Made by a program: the position numbers and the translations under genes. A stretch of DNA of 18,783 bases from an uncultured Haemophilus sp. (lineage in GTDB: Bacteria > Pseudomonadota > Gammaproteobacteria > Enterobacterales > Pasteurellaceae), in the NCBI RefSeq assembly GCF_937976265.1, contig NZ_CALJRX010000185.1, forward strand, positions 1-18,783, given 5' to 3'. Below, in pieces: positions 1 to 6,669 of the stretch. Under the pieces are notes generated by a model. The model made no database searches and was not told the DNA's origin. It was given only the letters and a program-made list of their open reading frames with translations. The number at the start of each line of letters is the position of its first letter. Position 1 is the stretch's first letter.

Positions 1-565
1 CTAAGCGATTAAAAATATTGCTATAAGTTTGGTACATCACATCATAAGTTTGTTGCAAACTCGCATGATCCGCATGGAAAGAATACGCATCTTTCATGAT
101 AAATTCACGTGAACGCATGACACCGAAACGAGGACGTACTTCATCACGGAATTTGGTTTGAATTTGGTATAAATTGATCGGAAGTTGTCTGTATGATGAC
201 ACTTCGCGACGAACTAAATCCGTGATCACTTCTTCGTGTGTTGGACCTAATACAAAGTTACGGTTTCCGCGATCCTCAAAACGAAGTAATTCTGGACCAT
301 ATTGTTCCCAACGACCTGATTCTTCCCATAATTCTGCTGGTTGCACGACTGGCATTTTGATTTCAAGTGCGCCGCTTTTATCCATTTCTTCACGAATGAT
401 TTTTTCTACTTTACGGAGCACACGCCAGCCTGTTGGCATCCAGTTATAAAGACCTGAAGCAAGAGGGCGAATCATCCCCGCACGAAGCATTAATTGATGG
501 CTTACAATGGCCGCTTCAGCTGGAGTTTCTTTTAATGTTGAGAATAAATATTGACTTGTACGCAT
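1..565 (-). CDS. proS: Prolyl-tRNA synthetase, N-terminal part (cut by window edge)
   Basis: Cytoplasmic class II aminoacyl-tRNA synthetase that charges tRNA-Pro with proline. The visible 188 residues begin MRTSQYLFSTLKETPAEA and carry the GPTHEE element (residues 108-112) and the class II motif 2 region around residues 139-163 (FRDEVRPRFGVMRSREF), which binds ATP and the tRNA acceptor end. This is the bacterial (prokaryote-like, long-form) ProS N-terminus; the editing insertion, motif 3 and the anticodon-binding domain lie beyond the left edge. The ATG at 565 is preceded on the minus strand by AAGG about nine bases upstream. It follows nlpD in the same direction but has its own promoter candidate downstream of the nlpD terminator. 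Identity is secure from sequence recognised from the family; only the 3' part is missing. Confidence 0.97.
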   Translation of the reverse strand, partial: MRTSQYLFSTLKETPAEAAIVSHQLMLRAGMIRPLASGLYNWMPTGWRVLRKVEKIIREEMDKSGALEIKMPVVQPAELWEESGRWEQYGPELLRFEDRGNRNFVLGPTHEEVITDLVRREVSSYRQLPINLYQIQTKFRDEVRPRFGVMRSREFIMKDAYSFHADHASLQQTYDVMYQTYSNIFNRL

Positions 566-608
566 TGAATTAACCTTAGATTCTAAGCATTGAGAAAAAA
601 TTGGTGAG

Positions 609-637
609 AGTATAACAAAAAGTGCGGTCATTTTTAA
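609..637 (-). promoter_or_regulatory. Candidate sigma-70 promoter of proS
   Basis: On the minus strand TATACT (609-614) is a 5/6 match to the -10 consensus, with TTAAAA (632-637, 4/6) at the optimal 17-base spacing. The -35 lies in the loop and stem of the nlpD terminator, so promoter and terminator share DNA. Inferred start near 602, giving a leader of roughly 40 bases. Confidence 0.45.
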
Positions 638-649
638 CCGCACTTTTTT
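616..649 (-). terminator. Intrinsic terminator of nlpD made of an inverted uptake-signal pair
   Basis: AAGTGCGGT (620-628) and ACCGCACTT (637-645) form a 12-bp stem with flanking A/T runs and a short A/T loop. Read on the minus strand, the hairpin is followed by a T-rich run. It sits 12 bases past the nlpD stop. Both copies are perfect Haemophilus uptake signals. Confidence 0.85.
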
Positions 650-660
650 CTGAGAAAAGA

Positions 661-1878
661 TTATCTTCTCGGTAAGTATCTAACTGGATCGACAGATTTA
701 CCTTTATAACGGATCTCGAAGTGAAGTTTCACAGCATTGGTTCCTGTGCTACCCATTTTCGCAATCTCTTGACCCGCTTTCACTTCTTGTTGATCGCTAA
801 CTAAGATCTTGTCGTTGTGTGCATAAGCACTTAAGAAATCATCATTATGTTTGATGATGATTAAGTTACCATAGCCTCGTAATGCGTTACCCGCATACAC
901 TACACGACCACTCGCGGCAGCTTTAACTGCTTGTCCACGAGAACCACTGATATCAATCCCTTTGTTACCACCATCAGAGTTAGAGAAACCTTGGATTACG
1001 TTACCTTGTGTTGGCCATTGCCATGCCACATTTGATGCAACTGGTGCCACAACGTTCGCATTAACTGGTGTATTGTTTGTGGTTTCCACTTGCGTTGTCG
1101 TTGTCACCGGTGTGCTAGGTGTATTATTGGAAAACGCTGGTGTTGATGCGCCACCTGTAGCAACACCTGCTTTAATTGGACCAATTACCGAACCATCAGA
1201 ACCAATTTGCGTACCGTTTGCACCTGGTGTATAAGTCACTTCTGGCTCAGCAGGGGCTGCTGGTGCGGTGGTTTTCACTGGAACCGTTGTGGTAATTGTT
1301 TTAGTTGAACAATTTGAAATTTTTAATGTTTGACCCACGCTTAAGCTGTAAGGTTCTTTCATATTGTTCATGCTCGCCAAATCTTTTACGTCCATACCCG
1401 CTAAGTAAGCGATTAAGAACATGGTATCGCCTTTGTTTACTTTATAGGTATTTCCTTTGTATGAACCTTTTTGAATTTGGCTGTAATCCGGTGCATTGGT
1501 ATTTGGATTACGCGGCACGTTAATTGCACCTGAGTTGGTACAATCAGAAACTGTTTTAGTTACCGTTTTAGTTTGTGGTTGAACCGGTGCTGGAGCAGGC
1601 TGTGGTTGAGTCGCTGCTGGCTGTTGTACCGGTTGGTAAGTTGGTTGGAAACTTGGTTGTGGTGTTTGAGTTCCCGTTGGCACGCTGCTACCCATTGTAC
1701 TTGGCATGGTATTTTGTTGTATTTCTGGCTGCCATGTTCCGCTAGAGTTATTATCAACAGGCTGCATTACACCTGGAGAAAGTGTGCCATCCACATTTTC
1801 GATTGGCGCAGGGCTATTTGAACTACAAGCCGTTAAAATAGCGATACTCACAGGGAGCAATAAAAACGATTTTTTCAT
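661..1878 (-). CDS. nlpD: Murein hydrolase activator lipoprotein NlpD (LppB)
   Basis: Outer-membrane lipoprotein of 405 residues that in enterobacteria activates the amidase AmiC for septal peptidoglycan splitting; known in Haemophilus as the antigen LppB. The N-terminus is a lipoprotein signal with lipobox LTAC, lipidated Cys18. A Pro/Gln/Thr-rich linker follows (about 60-110), then one LysM peptidoglycan-binding domain (about 143-187), a second Thr/Pro/Ala-rich linker (195-280) and a LytM/M23 domain (about 297-402). Two metal ligands of active M23 enzymes are missing: the first His is Asn305 and the first His of HxH is Lys384, while Asp309 and His386 remain. That degenerate site is typical of NlpD and fits an activator rather than an enzyme. 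AAGGAAG precedes the ATG at 1878. Last gene of the truD-surE-yqaA cluster; pcm and rpoS, its E. coli neighbours, are absent. Confidence 0.95.
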   Translation of the reverse strand: MKKSFLLLPVSIAILTACSSNSPAPIENVDGTLSPGVMQPVDNNSSGTWQPEIQQNTMPSTMGSSVPTGTQTPQPSFQPTYQPVQQPAATQPQPAPAPVQPQTKTVTKTVSDCTNSGAINVPRNPNTNAPDYSQIQKGSYKGNTYKVNKGDTMFLIAYLAGMDVKDLASMNNMKEPYSLSVGQTLKISNCSTKTITTTVPVKTTAPAAPAEPEVTYTPGANGTQIGSDGSVIGPIKAGVATGGASTPAFSNNTPSTPVTTTTQVETTNNTPVNANVVAPVASNVAWQWPTQGNVIQGFSNSDGGNKGIDISGSRGQAVKAAASGRVVYAGNALRGYGNLIIIKHNDDFLSAYAHNDKILVSDQQEVKAGQEIAKMGSTGTNAVKLHFEIRYKGKSVDPVRYLPRR

Positions 1879-1901
1879 TTATTCTTCCTTTAACATTAAA
1901 T

Positions 1902-2090
1902 TTATTTCATTTGATTTGGCATCGAATTCTTTTCAATTTCCGGCATAAAGCTACCACCGGCAACCGCTCCCGTTCCTTCTACTGGTTGCATAATACCATC
2001 TGGCAATGCATCGGGATCTTGTTTTTTTGGTTCTCCCGTACAAGCTGAAATCAGCAATGCACTCGAGATAATTAAGAGTAATTTATTCAT
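1902..2090 (-). CDS. Small lipoprotein resembling the N-terminus of NlpD
   Basis: Predicted 62-residue lipoprotein starting MNKLLLIISSALLISAC, with lipobox ISAC and lipidated Cys17 followed by about 45 polar residues. I do not know a function. Its mature part (DGIMQPVEG...FMPEIEKNSMP) aligns with residues about 30-60 of the neighbouring NlpD (PGVMQPVDN...WQPEIQQNTMP), so it looks like a duplicated NlpD N-terminus without LysM or LytM domains. I chose the ATG at 2090 rather than the in-frame ATG at 2102: AGGA lies 10 bases before 2090, whereas at 2102 it abuts the start codon, and 2090 gives a cleaner signal peptide. It is packed between yqaA (gap of a few bases) and nlpD (23-base gap), so almost certainly co-transcribed. 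It could be a shared partner-binding module or a relic of a broken nlpD copy. Confidence 0.8.
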   Translation of the reverse strand: MNKLLLIISSALLISACTGEPKKQDPDALPDGIMQPVEGTGAVAGGSFMPEIEKNSMPNQMK

Positions 2091-2106
2091 AAAAAAGGTC
2101 ATCCTG

Positions 2107-2682
2107 TTATTTTAAAATAATATAAATAATCACAGCTAAAGCAACGACACTCCAACCAATGATTTCAATGGATTTACGTAATTTCGCGGCGAATTTTTCT
2201 CCGCCCCATGCGGCGAGTTTTGCCACTAAAATAAAACGAGCAAAACGCGACACAAATGCGGTAATCACAAAGGGGATAAATACCATTTGCATTACACCTG
2301 CGCAAATGGTGAAAATTTTATAAGGAATCGGGCTAAAACCGGCAACAAAGACGACTAACACGCCCCATTCTTTAAACCACGCCATAGCTTGTTCCCAAGC
2401 AGCTTGGTAGCCCCATTGTTGAATATAACCTTGAACCCAATCAAAGGCATAATAGCCGATAGCATAACCAATCATTCCACCGACAACCGAAGCAATCGTG
2501 GTATAAAGTGCAAAACGAAATGCACTTTTCGGTTTTGACATTGACATTGGAATCAACATCACATCGGGTGGAATTGGAAAGAAAATAGCCTCAATAAAAC
2601 TCACAAAGGATAGCCAAAACACAGCAAAGCGATGTTTTGACCATTGCATCGTTTTATCGTACATCGCACCAAAAATATTCAT
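2107..2682 (-). CDS. yqaA: YqaA family inner-membrane protein (DedA/VTT-like)
   Basis: Integral membrane protein of 191 residues in the VTT (DedA/SNARE-associated) superfamily. The sequence shows hydrophobic segments at about 19-35, 59-78, 107-118, 126-143 and a C-terminal helix at 173-190, plus the two Pro-rich re-entrant signatures expected in this fold: FFPIPPD (34-40) and AGFSPIPYKI (114-123), followed by a basic/aromatic SRFARF stretch (145-150). DedA relatives flip lipid carriers or keep membrane homeostasis; the exact substrate of the YqaA branch is not known to me. AAGGATAAGTG precedes the ATG at 2682. It lies 52 bases after surE and just before the small lipoprotein, which suggests an operon. 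In E. coli yqaA is elsewhere, so its place inside the surE-nlpD cluster is a Pasteurellaceae-type arrangement. Confidence 0.85.
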   Translation of the reverse strand: MNIFGAMYDKTMQWSKHRFAVFWLSFVSFIEAIFFPIPPDVMLIPMSMSKPKSAFRFALYTTIASVVGGMIGYAIGYYAFDWVQGYIQQWGYQAAWEQAMAWFKEWGVLVVFVAGFSPIPYKIFTICAGVMQMVFIPFVITAFVSRFARFILVAKLAAWGGEKFAAKLRKSIEIIGWSVVALAVIIYIILK

Positions 2683-2734
2683 TCACTTATCCTTCATGGG
2701 TTCAATGGGGAAAAATTCGTTTCAAAATGGCACA

Positions 2735-3475
2735 TTATTCACTTTCCAGCCAATCTTGTAAAGCAGCAATTGACTGATGAGCCGTAAGATCGGCTTGAAT
2801 TGGCGTAATGGAAACATAACCATTTTTTACCGCATGGAAATCTGTACCTTCACCATCATATTCAGGCAAGCCTGACGGACCAATCCAATAGATATTTTCG
2901 CCACGAGGATCTTCTTGTTTAATCACTTCAGCTGCAGATGTGCGATAGCCTAAATGACACACCTTAATGCCTTTAAGTTCTTCGTAGGGCAAGTCTGGTA
3001 CATTGATATTGATCACTTCGCGTTTGTTCAATAATTGAGGATGTAATTTCGGAATTAAATCACACACCACACGAGCGGCTGTTTCATAATGCTGACGACC
3101 ATCTAAAGAGACAGCAATGGCTGGCAATCCTAAATGACGCCCTTCTAATGCTGCAGCCAAGGTACCGGAATAAATCGTATCATCCCCCATATTACAACCT
3201 GCATTAATACCAGATACGACGAGATCAACTTGTCCAGATAAAAAACCGTTTAATGCCAAATGCACACAATCAGCCGGTGTGCCATTTACGCAATAATCAC
3301 CACTGTCTAAATGACGCGGGCGAAGCGGCTCAACAAGTGTTAATGAGCTTGATGCTGCGCTGCGATTCCGATCCGGTGCGACGATCACCACATCGGCAAT
3401 TTTTCGTAATTCTTTTGCTAAAACTTGAATCCCTTCGGCGTGAAAACCGTCATCATTGCTGACTAAAATTCGCAT
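2735..3475 (-). CDS. surE: 5'/3'-nucleotidase SurE
   Basis: Cytoplasmic metal-dependent phosphatase (246 residues) that removes 5'- or 3'-phosphates from nucleoside monophosphates and can trim polyphosphate; in E. coli linked to stationary-phase survival. The N-terminal signature MRILVSNDDG gives metal ligands Asp8 and Asp9; Ser39 in APDRNRSA and Asn91 in VSGINAG complete the site. GTPADC and DDTIYSGT are also typical. Length is normal for the family. The ATG at 3475 overlaps the truD stop codon by one base (TAATG), indicating translational coupling, the same order as in E. coli. The expected next gene pcm (isoaspartyl methyltransferase) is missing here. Confidence 0.97.
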   Translation of the reverse strand: MRILVSNDDGFHAEGIQVLAKELRKIADVVIVAPDRNRSAASSSLTLVEPLRPRHLDSGDYCVNGTPADCVHLALNGFLSGQVDLVVSGINAGCNMGDDTIYSGTLAAALEGRHLGLPAIAVSLDGRQHYETAARVVCDLIPKLHPQLLNKREVININVPDLPYEELKGIKVCHLGYRTSAAEVIKQEDPRGENIYWIGPSGLPEYDGEGTDFHAVKNGYVSITPIQADLTAHQSIAALQDWLESE

Positions 3476-4497
3476 TATTCTTCTTCCTTAATATTCACTA
3501 ACTCTCGCACCAATGCAGTGGCATAACTCCCTGCCGGCAAATAAAATGAAAGCTTCAATCCTTCTTCAACAAACATCCAATGGAAATCTTTTGCCTGCAT
3601 CAATAAAGGGCGGCGAGCGGCTTTCATTCTTTCTTGTTTCATTAATTCTTGGAAAACCTGATGTTCCAAAACCACTTGATTTTCGACCGCACTTGCGGAT
3701 AAATTTTCTTCGCCAATTAAAGGCGCGGTGAGCAAAATATCTTGCTCGTTCAAACGTTGCTGTAAAACCGCTAAATCTTCATTTTCATCGGCCTTAAACC
3801 AACTGTGCGATCCGTTTAATTGCACAATATCATCTCTTAGAACCTGATCTGCCACATTTTGTTCAATTCGTTCTGCCACAACTAAATTAAAAATTTCACT
3901 GCGAGCTGCTGAAAGGTAAAAACTGCGTTTTTTACGATCTTTGACCTTAATCTCTCCTTTCGCCCAACGAATCGCTTGAGTCAGATTATGGCCATCTCGA
4001 CCAAAACGTTGTTCGGTGAAGTAGTTAGGAAAACCATATTTCGCCACAAAATTTAAGCGCTCATTTAATTCATCACTTTCTTTTGCACCGCGCAATAAAA
4101 TCTCAAAAGCATTCCCTTGAAGACTACCTGTGCGAATTTTACGATTATGGCGAGTCACGTCTAAAATCTCGACACCTTCCAATTGAAATTGGCTAAAATC
4201 TGGCGTTTCTTTCCCTGGCATTTGTAAACAAAACCATTGTTCTGTAATACCATGACGATCTTTCAAACCGGCATACCCCATATTTCGCTCAGAAATACCT
4301 GCAAACTTGGCAAGTTTTTCGCCCACAAACAACGTATTACAATCCGTTTTACGGATTTTTACCGCCACAAATTCGCCTTCGCCTGACATTTCATAGCCCA
4401 GATCTTCTTTCACAATAAAATCAGCAAATTCTTGCTTTAAAAGTGCGGTTGTTTTTGGCGGTGTTTTTAAGGTGAAATAAGGGAGATGTTTGACCAT
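3475..4497 (-). CDS. truD: tRNA pseudouridine(13) synthase TruD
   Basis: Converts uridine 13 of tRNA (tRNA-Glu in E. coli) to pseudouridine. At 340 residues it has the normal length. The catalytic motif MGYAGLKDRHG places the nucleophile at Asp80; PNYFTEQRFGRDGHN (about 156-170) and the late SFYLPAGSYATALVREL segment are family hallmarks, with the TruD-specific insertion in between. The start at 4497 is conventional in position (MVKHLPYFTLKTPP) but has no good Shine-Dalgarno; only GAACGA-like purines precede it. First gene of the leftward cluster, overlapping surE by one base. Two uptake signals lie inside the coding region. A terminator-like hairpin sits between its likely promoter region and the start codon. 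Confidence 0.96.
   Translation of the reverse strand: MVKHLPYFTLKTPPKTTALLKQEFADFIVKEDLGYEMSGEGEFVAVKIRKTDCNTLFVGEKLAKFAGISERNMGYAGLKDRHGITEQWFCLQMPGKETPDFSQFQLEGVEILDVTRHNRKIRTGSLQGNAFEILLRGAKESDELNERLNFVAKYGFPNYFTEQRFGRDGHNLTQAIRWAKGEIKVKDRKKRSFYLSAARSEIFNLVVAERIEQNVADQVLRDDIVQLNGSHSWFKADENEDLAVLQQRLNEQDILLTAPLIGEENLSASAVENQVVLEHQVFQELMKQERMKAARRPLLMQAKDFHWMFVEEGLKLSFYLPAGSYATALVRELVNIKEEE
3686..3694 (-). repeat. DNA uptake signal inside truD
   Basis: Perfect 9-base ACCGCACTT, minus orientation. Confidence 0.9.
4441..4449 (+). repeat. DNA uptake signal in the 5' part of truD
   Basis: Perfect AAGTGCGGT; on the coding strand it contributes to Thr-Ala-Leu codons near residue 18, as is common for signals tolerated within genes. 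Confidence 0.9.
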
Positions 4498-4508
4498 TTT
4501 TTTCGTTC

Positions 4509-4563
4509 TAAAATAAGAAAGCCCAACTTTTTTCGCTGCAATAAATAGCGTGATCAGCTGGGC
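4509..4563 (-). other. Terminator-like hairpin in the truD leader
   Basis: Read on the minus strand, GCCCAGCT (4563-4556) can pair with AGTTGGGC (4528-4521) as an 8-bp stem with one G-U pair, and an inner CGCT/AGCG stem (4550-4547 with 4537-4534) nests inside it. The hairpin is followed by a T-rich stretch (4520-4509) before the truD ATG at 4497. It looks like an attenuator or a terminator with read-through. A weak promoter candidate, TTAACA-like (4565-4570) with TATTTA (4542-4547), would start transcription inside it, so which form operates is unclear. Confidence 0.4.
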
Positions 4564-4642
4564 ATGTTAAGCACAATTTATTCGCGCAGAATTTTAACCT
4601 TTCCGCCCCCTCAAGGCAAACTGAAATGAGAATAAATTTTTA

Positions 4643-4671
4643 GCGACATTTTCATCTTTATCCCCTACAAT
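4643..4671 (+). promoter_or_regulatory. Candidate sigma-70 promoter of rraB
   Basis: TACAAT (4666-4671, 5/6 to the -10) with GCGACA (4643-4648, 4/6 to the -35) at 17-base spacing, about 33 bases before the rraB start. It lies in the 206-base divergent truD/rraB region. Confidence 0.5.
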
Positions 4672-4672
4672 G

Positions 4673-4681
4673 ACCGCACTT
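4673..4681 (-). repeat. DNA uptake signal in the rraB 5' leader
   Basis: Perfect ACCGCACTT directly after the rraB -10 element, a single intergenic copy that is not part of a hairpin. Confidence 0.9.
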
Positions 4682-4703
4682 TTTCTGACAAAAGGAATGC
4701 CTT

Positions 4704-5132
4704 ATGACGAACTTTAACGAACTTCAAGAAGAAACCCGTGAAATCATTACGGATTTATTAAATGATGGCAGCGATCCGGATGCCCTTTATATTATCGAAC
4801 ATCACATCGCCCATTATGATTTTGATACCTTAGAAAAAATTGCCGTGGATGCTTTCAAAGCAGGCTATGAAGTGTCAGAAGCAGAAGAATTCGAAGATGA
4901 AAATGGCAAGGTCATTTTCTGTTTTGACATCATCAGTGAAGTGGAATTAAAGCCTGAAATTATCGATGCACAACAAAAAGAAATTTTACCATTAGTCGAA
5001 AAATACAAAGGCATTTATGATGGCTGGGGCACGTATTTTGAAGATCCGAATGCAGAGGACGATGAATACGGCGATGACGGCGAATTTTTTGACGATGAAG
5101 ATGTCGAAGACGACAACGAACGTTTACATTAA
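4704..5132 (+). CDS. rraB: Ribonuclease E inhibitor RraB
   Basis: Small acidic cytoplasmic protein (142 residues) that in E. coli binds RNase E and changes degradosome composition, slowing decay of a subset of mRNAs. It matches the RraB/YjgD family through DGSDPDALYIIEHH (22-35), the central EAEEFEDENGKVIF region, and YDGWGTYFEDPN (104-115), and ends in the characteristic Asp/Glu-rich tail (about 116-140). AAAGGAA six bases before the ATG at 4704 supports the start. It has its own promoter candidate, is divergent from truD, and ends in a clear terminator, so it is probably a single-gene unit. The gene is in the expected size range with no defects. Confidence 0.95.
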   Translation: MTNFNELQEETREIITDLLNDGSDPDALYIIEHHIAHYDFDTLEKIAVDAFKAGYEVSEAEEFEDENGKVIFCFDIISEVELKPEIIDAQQKEILPLVEKYKGIYDGWGTYFEDPNAEDDEYGDDGEFFDDEDVEDDNERLH

Positions 5133-5140
5133 TAATAACA

Positions 5141-5168
5141 AAGGGCGTGTTAAATCGCCCTTAATTTT
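5141..5168 (+). terminator. Intrinsic terminator of rraB
   Basis: AAGGGCG (5141-5147) pairs with CGCCCTT (5156-5162), an 8-base loop, followed by AATTTTTA. It lies 8 bases after the rraB stop. Unlike most terminators here it contains no uptake signal. Confidence 0.85.
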
Positions 5169-5194
5169 TATCTTACCCAAATAGGAATGAAACA

Positions 5195-5908
5195 ATGAAA
5201 CTCAAAGCGCTTTCTTTAGCATTACTTGCCTTGCCTATCACTTCTTTTGCTGCAGACCCCGTATCTCATCAACCAACGGATGTCAGCTTTAGTGTTGAAG
5301 CAGAAAAAGAAGTAGAACGTGATTTATTGCAAGTCTCCCTTTTTTACCAAGCGGAAGGCAATGATTTATCCGCGCTCAATAAAACCATGGCGGAAAAAAT
5401 GAATAAAGCCATTGATCTCGCGAAAGCACAAAGTGCGGTTGAAATTAAGGACAATTCTCGTCATACCTGGATTCGCTATGATAATAAAGGCAAACAACAA
5501 GGCTGGATTGCGCGTGCAGAATTAACCTTAGAAAGTAAAGATTCTCAAGCGTTATCAACATTAGTGCATGAATTAGATGGCGTATTAGCCATTGATCGCG
5601 TAAGTGCGTCTGTTTCACGTGAGAAATTAAGTAGTTTAGAAAATGAATTAACCAAAGAAGCTTTAGCGAAAGTTAAAGATAAAGCCCAATTAATTCAAGA
5701 ATCTTTGCAAATGAAAGGTTATCACACACAAAGCCTTGAGGTGTCTTCTGCCAATGATTCCGCAAATGATTTCCGCCCTTATGCTGCAGAGGCAATGATG
5801 GCAAAAAGTTTCTCTTACTCGGATGAAAAAGATGAAACTTACACTCAAAGTGGCAAAGAGAAAATTAAAGTCAGTGTGAATGCGCGAATTGCATTGCTTA
5901 AAGAATAA
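5195..5908 (+). CDS. SIMPL-domain (DUF541, YggE-like) periplasmic protein
   Basis: Predicted secreted protein of 237 residues. A classical signal peptide (MKLKALSLALLALPITSFA, cleavage near Ala19/Ala20) precedes a SIMPL domain over most of the mature chain, recognised from the opening 'SFSVEAEKEVERDLLQVSLFY' type strand, the central TWIRYDNKGKQQGWIARAEL segment, and the late 'KIKVSVNARIAL' strand. SIMPL proteins such as E. coli YggE form periplasmic oligomers associated with oxidative stress, but the molecular role is unsettled. AGGAA lies seven bases before the ATG at 5195. It sits between the rraB terminator and slyD; I see no convincing promoter in the 27 bases after that terminator, so read-through from rraB is possible. 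An uptake signal occurs inside. Confidence 0.85.
   Translation: MKLKALSLALLALPITSFAADPVSHQPTDVSFSVEAEKEVERDLLQVSLFYQAEGNDLSALNKTMAEKMNKAIDLAKAQSAVEIKDNSRHTWIRYDNKGKQQGWIARAELTLESKDSQALSTLVHELDGVLAIDRVSASVSREKLSSLENELTKEALAKVKDKAQLIQESLQMKGYHTQSLEVSSANDSANDFRPYAAEAMMAKSFSYSDEKDETYTQSGKEKIKVSVNARIALLKE
5431..5439 (+). repeat. DNA uptake signal in the SIMPL-domain gene
   Basis: Perfect AAGTGCGGT, plus orientation, coding Ser-Ala-Val. Confidence 0.9.
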
Positions 5909-5921
5909 TTTTCTATACAAT
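5894..5921 (+). promoter_or_regulatory. Candidate promoter of slyD
   Basis: TACAAT (5916-5921, 5/6) with TTGCTT (5894-5899) at 16 bases, overlapping the end of the SIMPL-domain gene. Transcription would begin near 5928, downstream of the upstream in-frame ATG at 5920 but before the real slyD start at 5953. Confidence 0.45.
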
Positions 5922-5952
5922 GAACGACGATTTTTTTAATAAGGAAAACAAT

Positions 5953-6591
5953 ATGAAAGTAGCAAAAAATACGGTTGTGAGTATCGCTTACCAAGTACGT
6001 ACTCAAGACGGTGTATTAGTTGATGAAGCACCAGCAAATCAACCATTAGAATATTTACAAGGCCACAATAACTTAATCATTGGTCTTGAAAATGCCTTAG
6101 AAGGTAAAGAAGTTGGCGACAAATTTGAAGTGCGTGTTCAACCTGAAGAAGGCTACGGCGAATACAATGAAAACATGGTTCAACGTGTACCAAAAGAGGT
6201 ATTCCAAGGTGTAGATGAAGTGGTGGTTGGTATGCGTTTCTTAGCTGACACAGATATTGGCCCTGTTCCTGTTGTGATCACTGAAGTGGATGGCGATGAA
6301 GTGGTGGTTGATGGTAACCACATGTTAGCGGGTCAAGAATTACACTTCACTGTTGAAGTTGTTGGTATTCGTGAAGCAACATTAGAAGAAATTGCTCACG
6401 GTCACGTACATGGTGCACACGATCATCACCATCATCACGATGATGAAGGTGGTCACGGCTGCGGTTGTGGCGGTCACGGTCATCATCACCATGATCACGA
6501 TCATGGACACGGCGGTTGCTGTGGCGGTGGTCATAAACACGATCATGATCACGGACACGGTCATGGCGGCTGTGGTTGCGGCGGTCACTAA
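5953..6591 (+). CDS. slyD: SlyD FKBP-type prolyl isomerase and nickel/metal chaperone
   Basis: Cytoplasmic 212-residue protein combining a prolyl cis-trans isomerase (FKBP) core, an inserted chaperone (IF) domain, and a metal-binding tail; in E. coli it supplies nickel to hydrogenase maturation. The N-terminus MKVAKNTVVSIAYQVRTQDG and GNHMLAGQEL (121-130) match SlyD closely. The tail from residue 149 has 25 His and 6 Cys (CGC at 170-172, CC at 189-190, CGC at 207-209). I use the ATG at 5953, with AAGGAA six bases upstream, because it gives the conserved family N-terminus; the ATG at 5920 lies on the promoter -10. The tail DNA contains two diverged repeats of a His/Asp/Gly block, so its length may vary between strains. 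Confidence 0.96.
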   Translation: MKVAKNTVVSIAYQVRTQDGVLVDEAPANQPLEYLQGHNNLIIGLENALEGKEVGDKFEVRVQPEEGYGEYNENMVQRVPKEVFQGVDEVVVGMRFLADTDIGPVPVVITEVDGDEVVVDGNHMLAGQELHFTVEVVGIREATLEEIAHGHVHGAHDHHHHHDDEGGHGCGCGGHGHHHHDHDHGHGGCCGGGHKHDHDHGHGHGGCGCGGH

Positions 6592-6620
6592 TCTTAATCT
6601 AGAGATAAAACTAGAGACAA

Positions 6621-6652
6621 AAAAAGTGTGGTTAAAAATAACCGCACTTTTT
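6621..6652. terminator. Convergent terminator between slyD and hslU
   Basis: A 14-bp inverted repeat with A and T runs on either side (arms 6621-6634 and 6639-6652) built from one perfect uptake signal (ACCGCACTT, 6641-6649) and one altered copy (AAGTGTGGT, 6624-6632). It can serve both converging genes. The altered base gives a G-U pair in the slyD-direction RNA but a C-A mismatch in the hslU-direction RNA. Confidence 0.8.
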
Positions 6653-6669
6653 CTTTATCCAAAATTCAA

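Noticed and set aside
174..449. 91-residue frame opposite proS
   Set aside because: Antisense shadow of the conserved synthetase N-terminus; no ribosome site.
2683..2734. Possible sigma-32 promoter before yqaA (TTGAAA and CCCCAT)
   Set aside because: The two elements are only about 9 bases apart, too close for RpoH.
5920..5952. Upstream ATG of slyD (11 extra residues)
   Set aside because: It overlaps the -10 element and lacks a ribosome site; MKVAKNT at 5953 is the family N-terminus.
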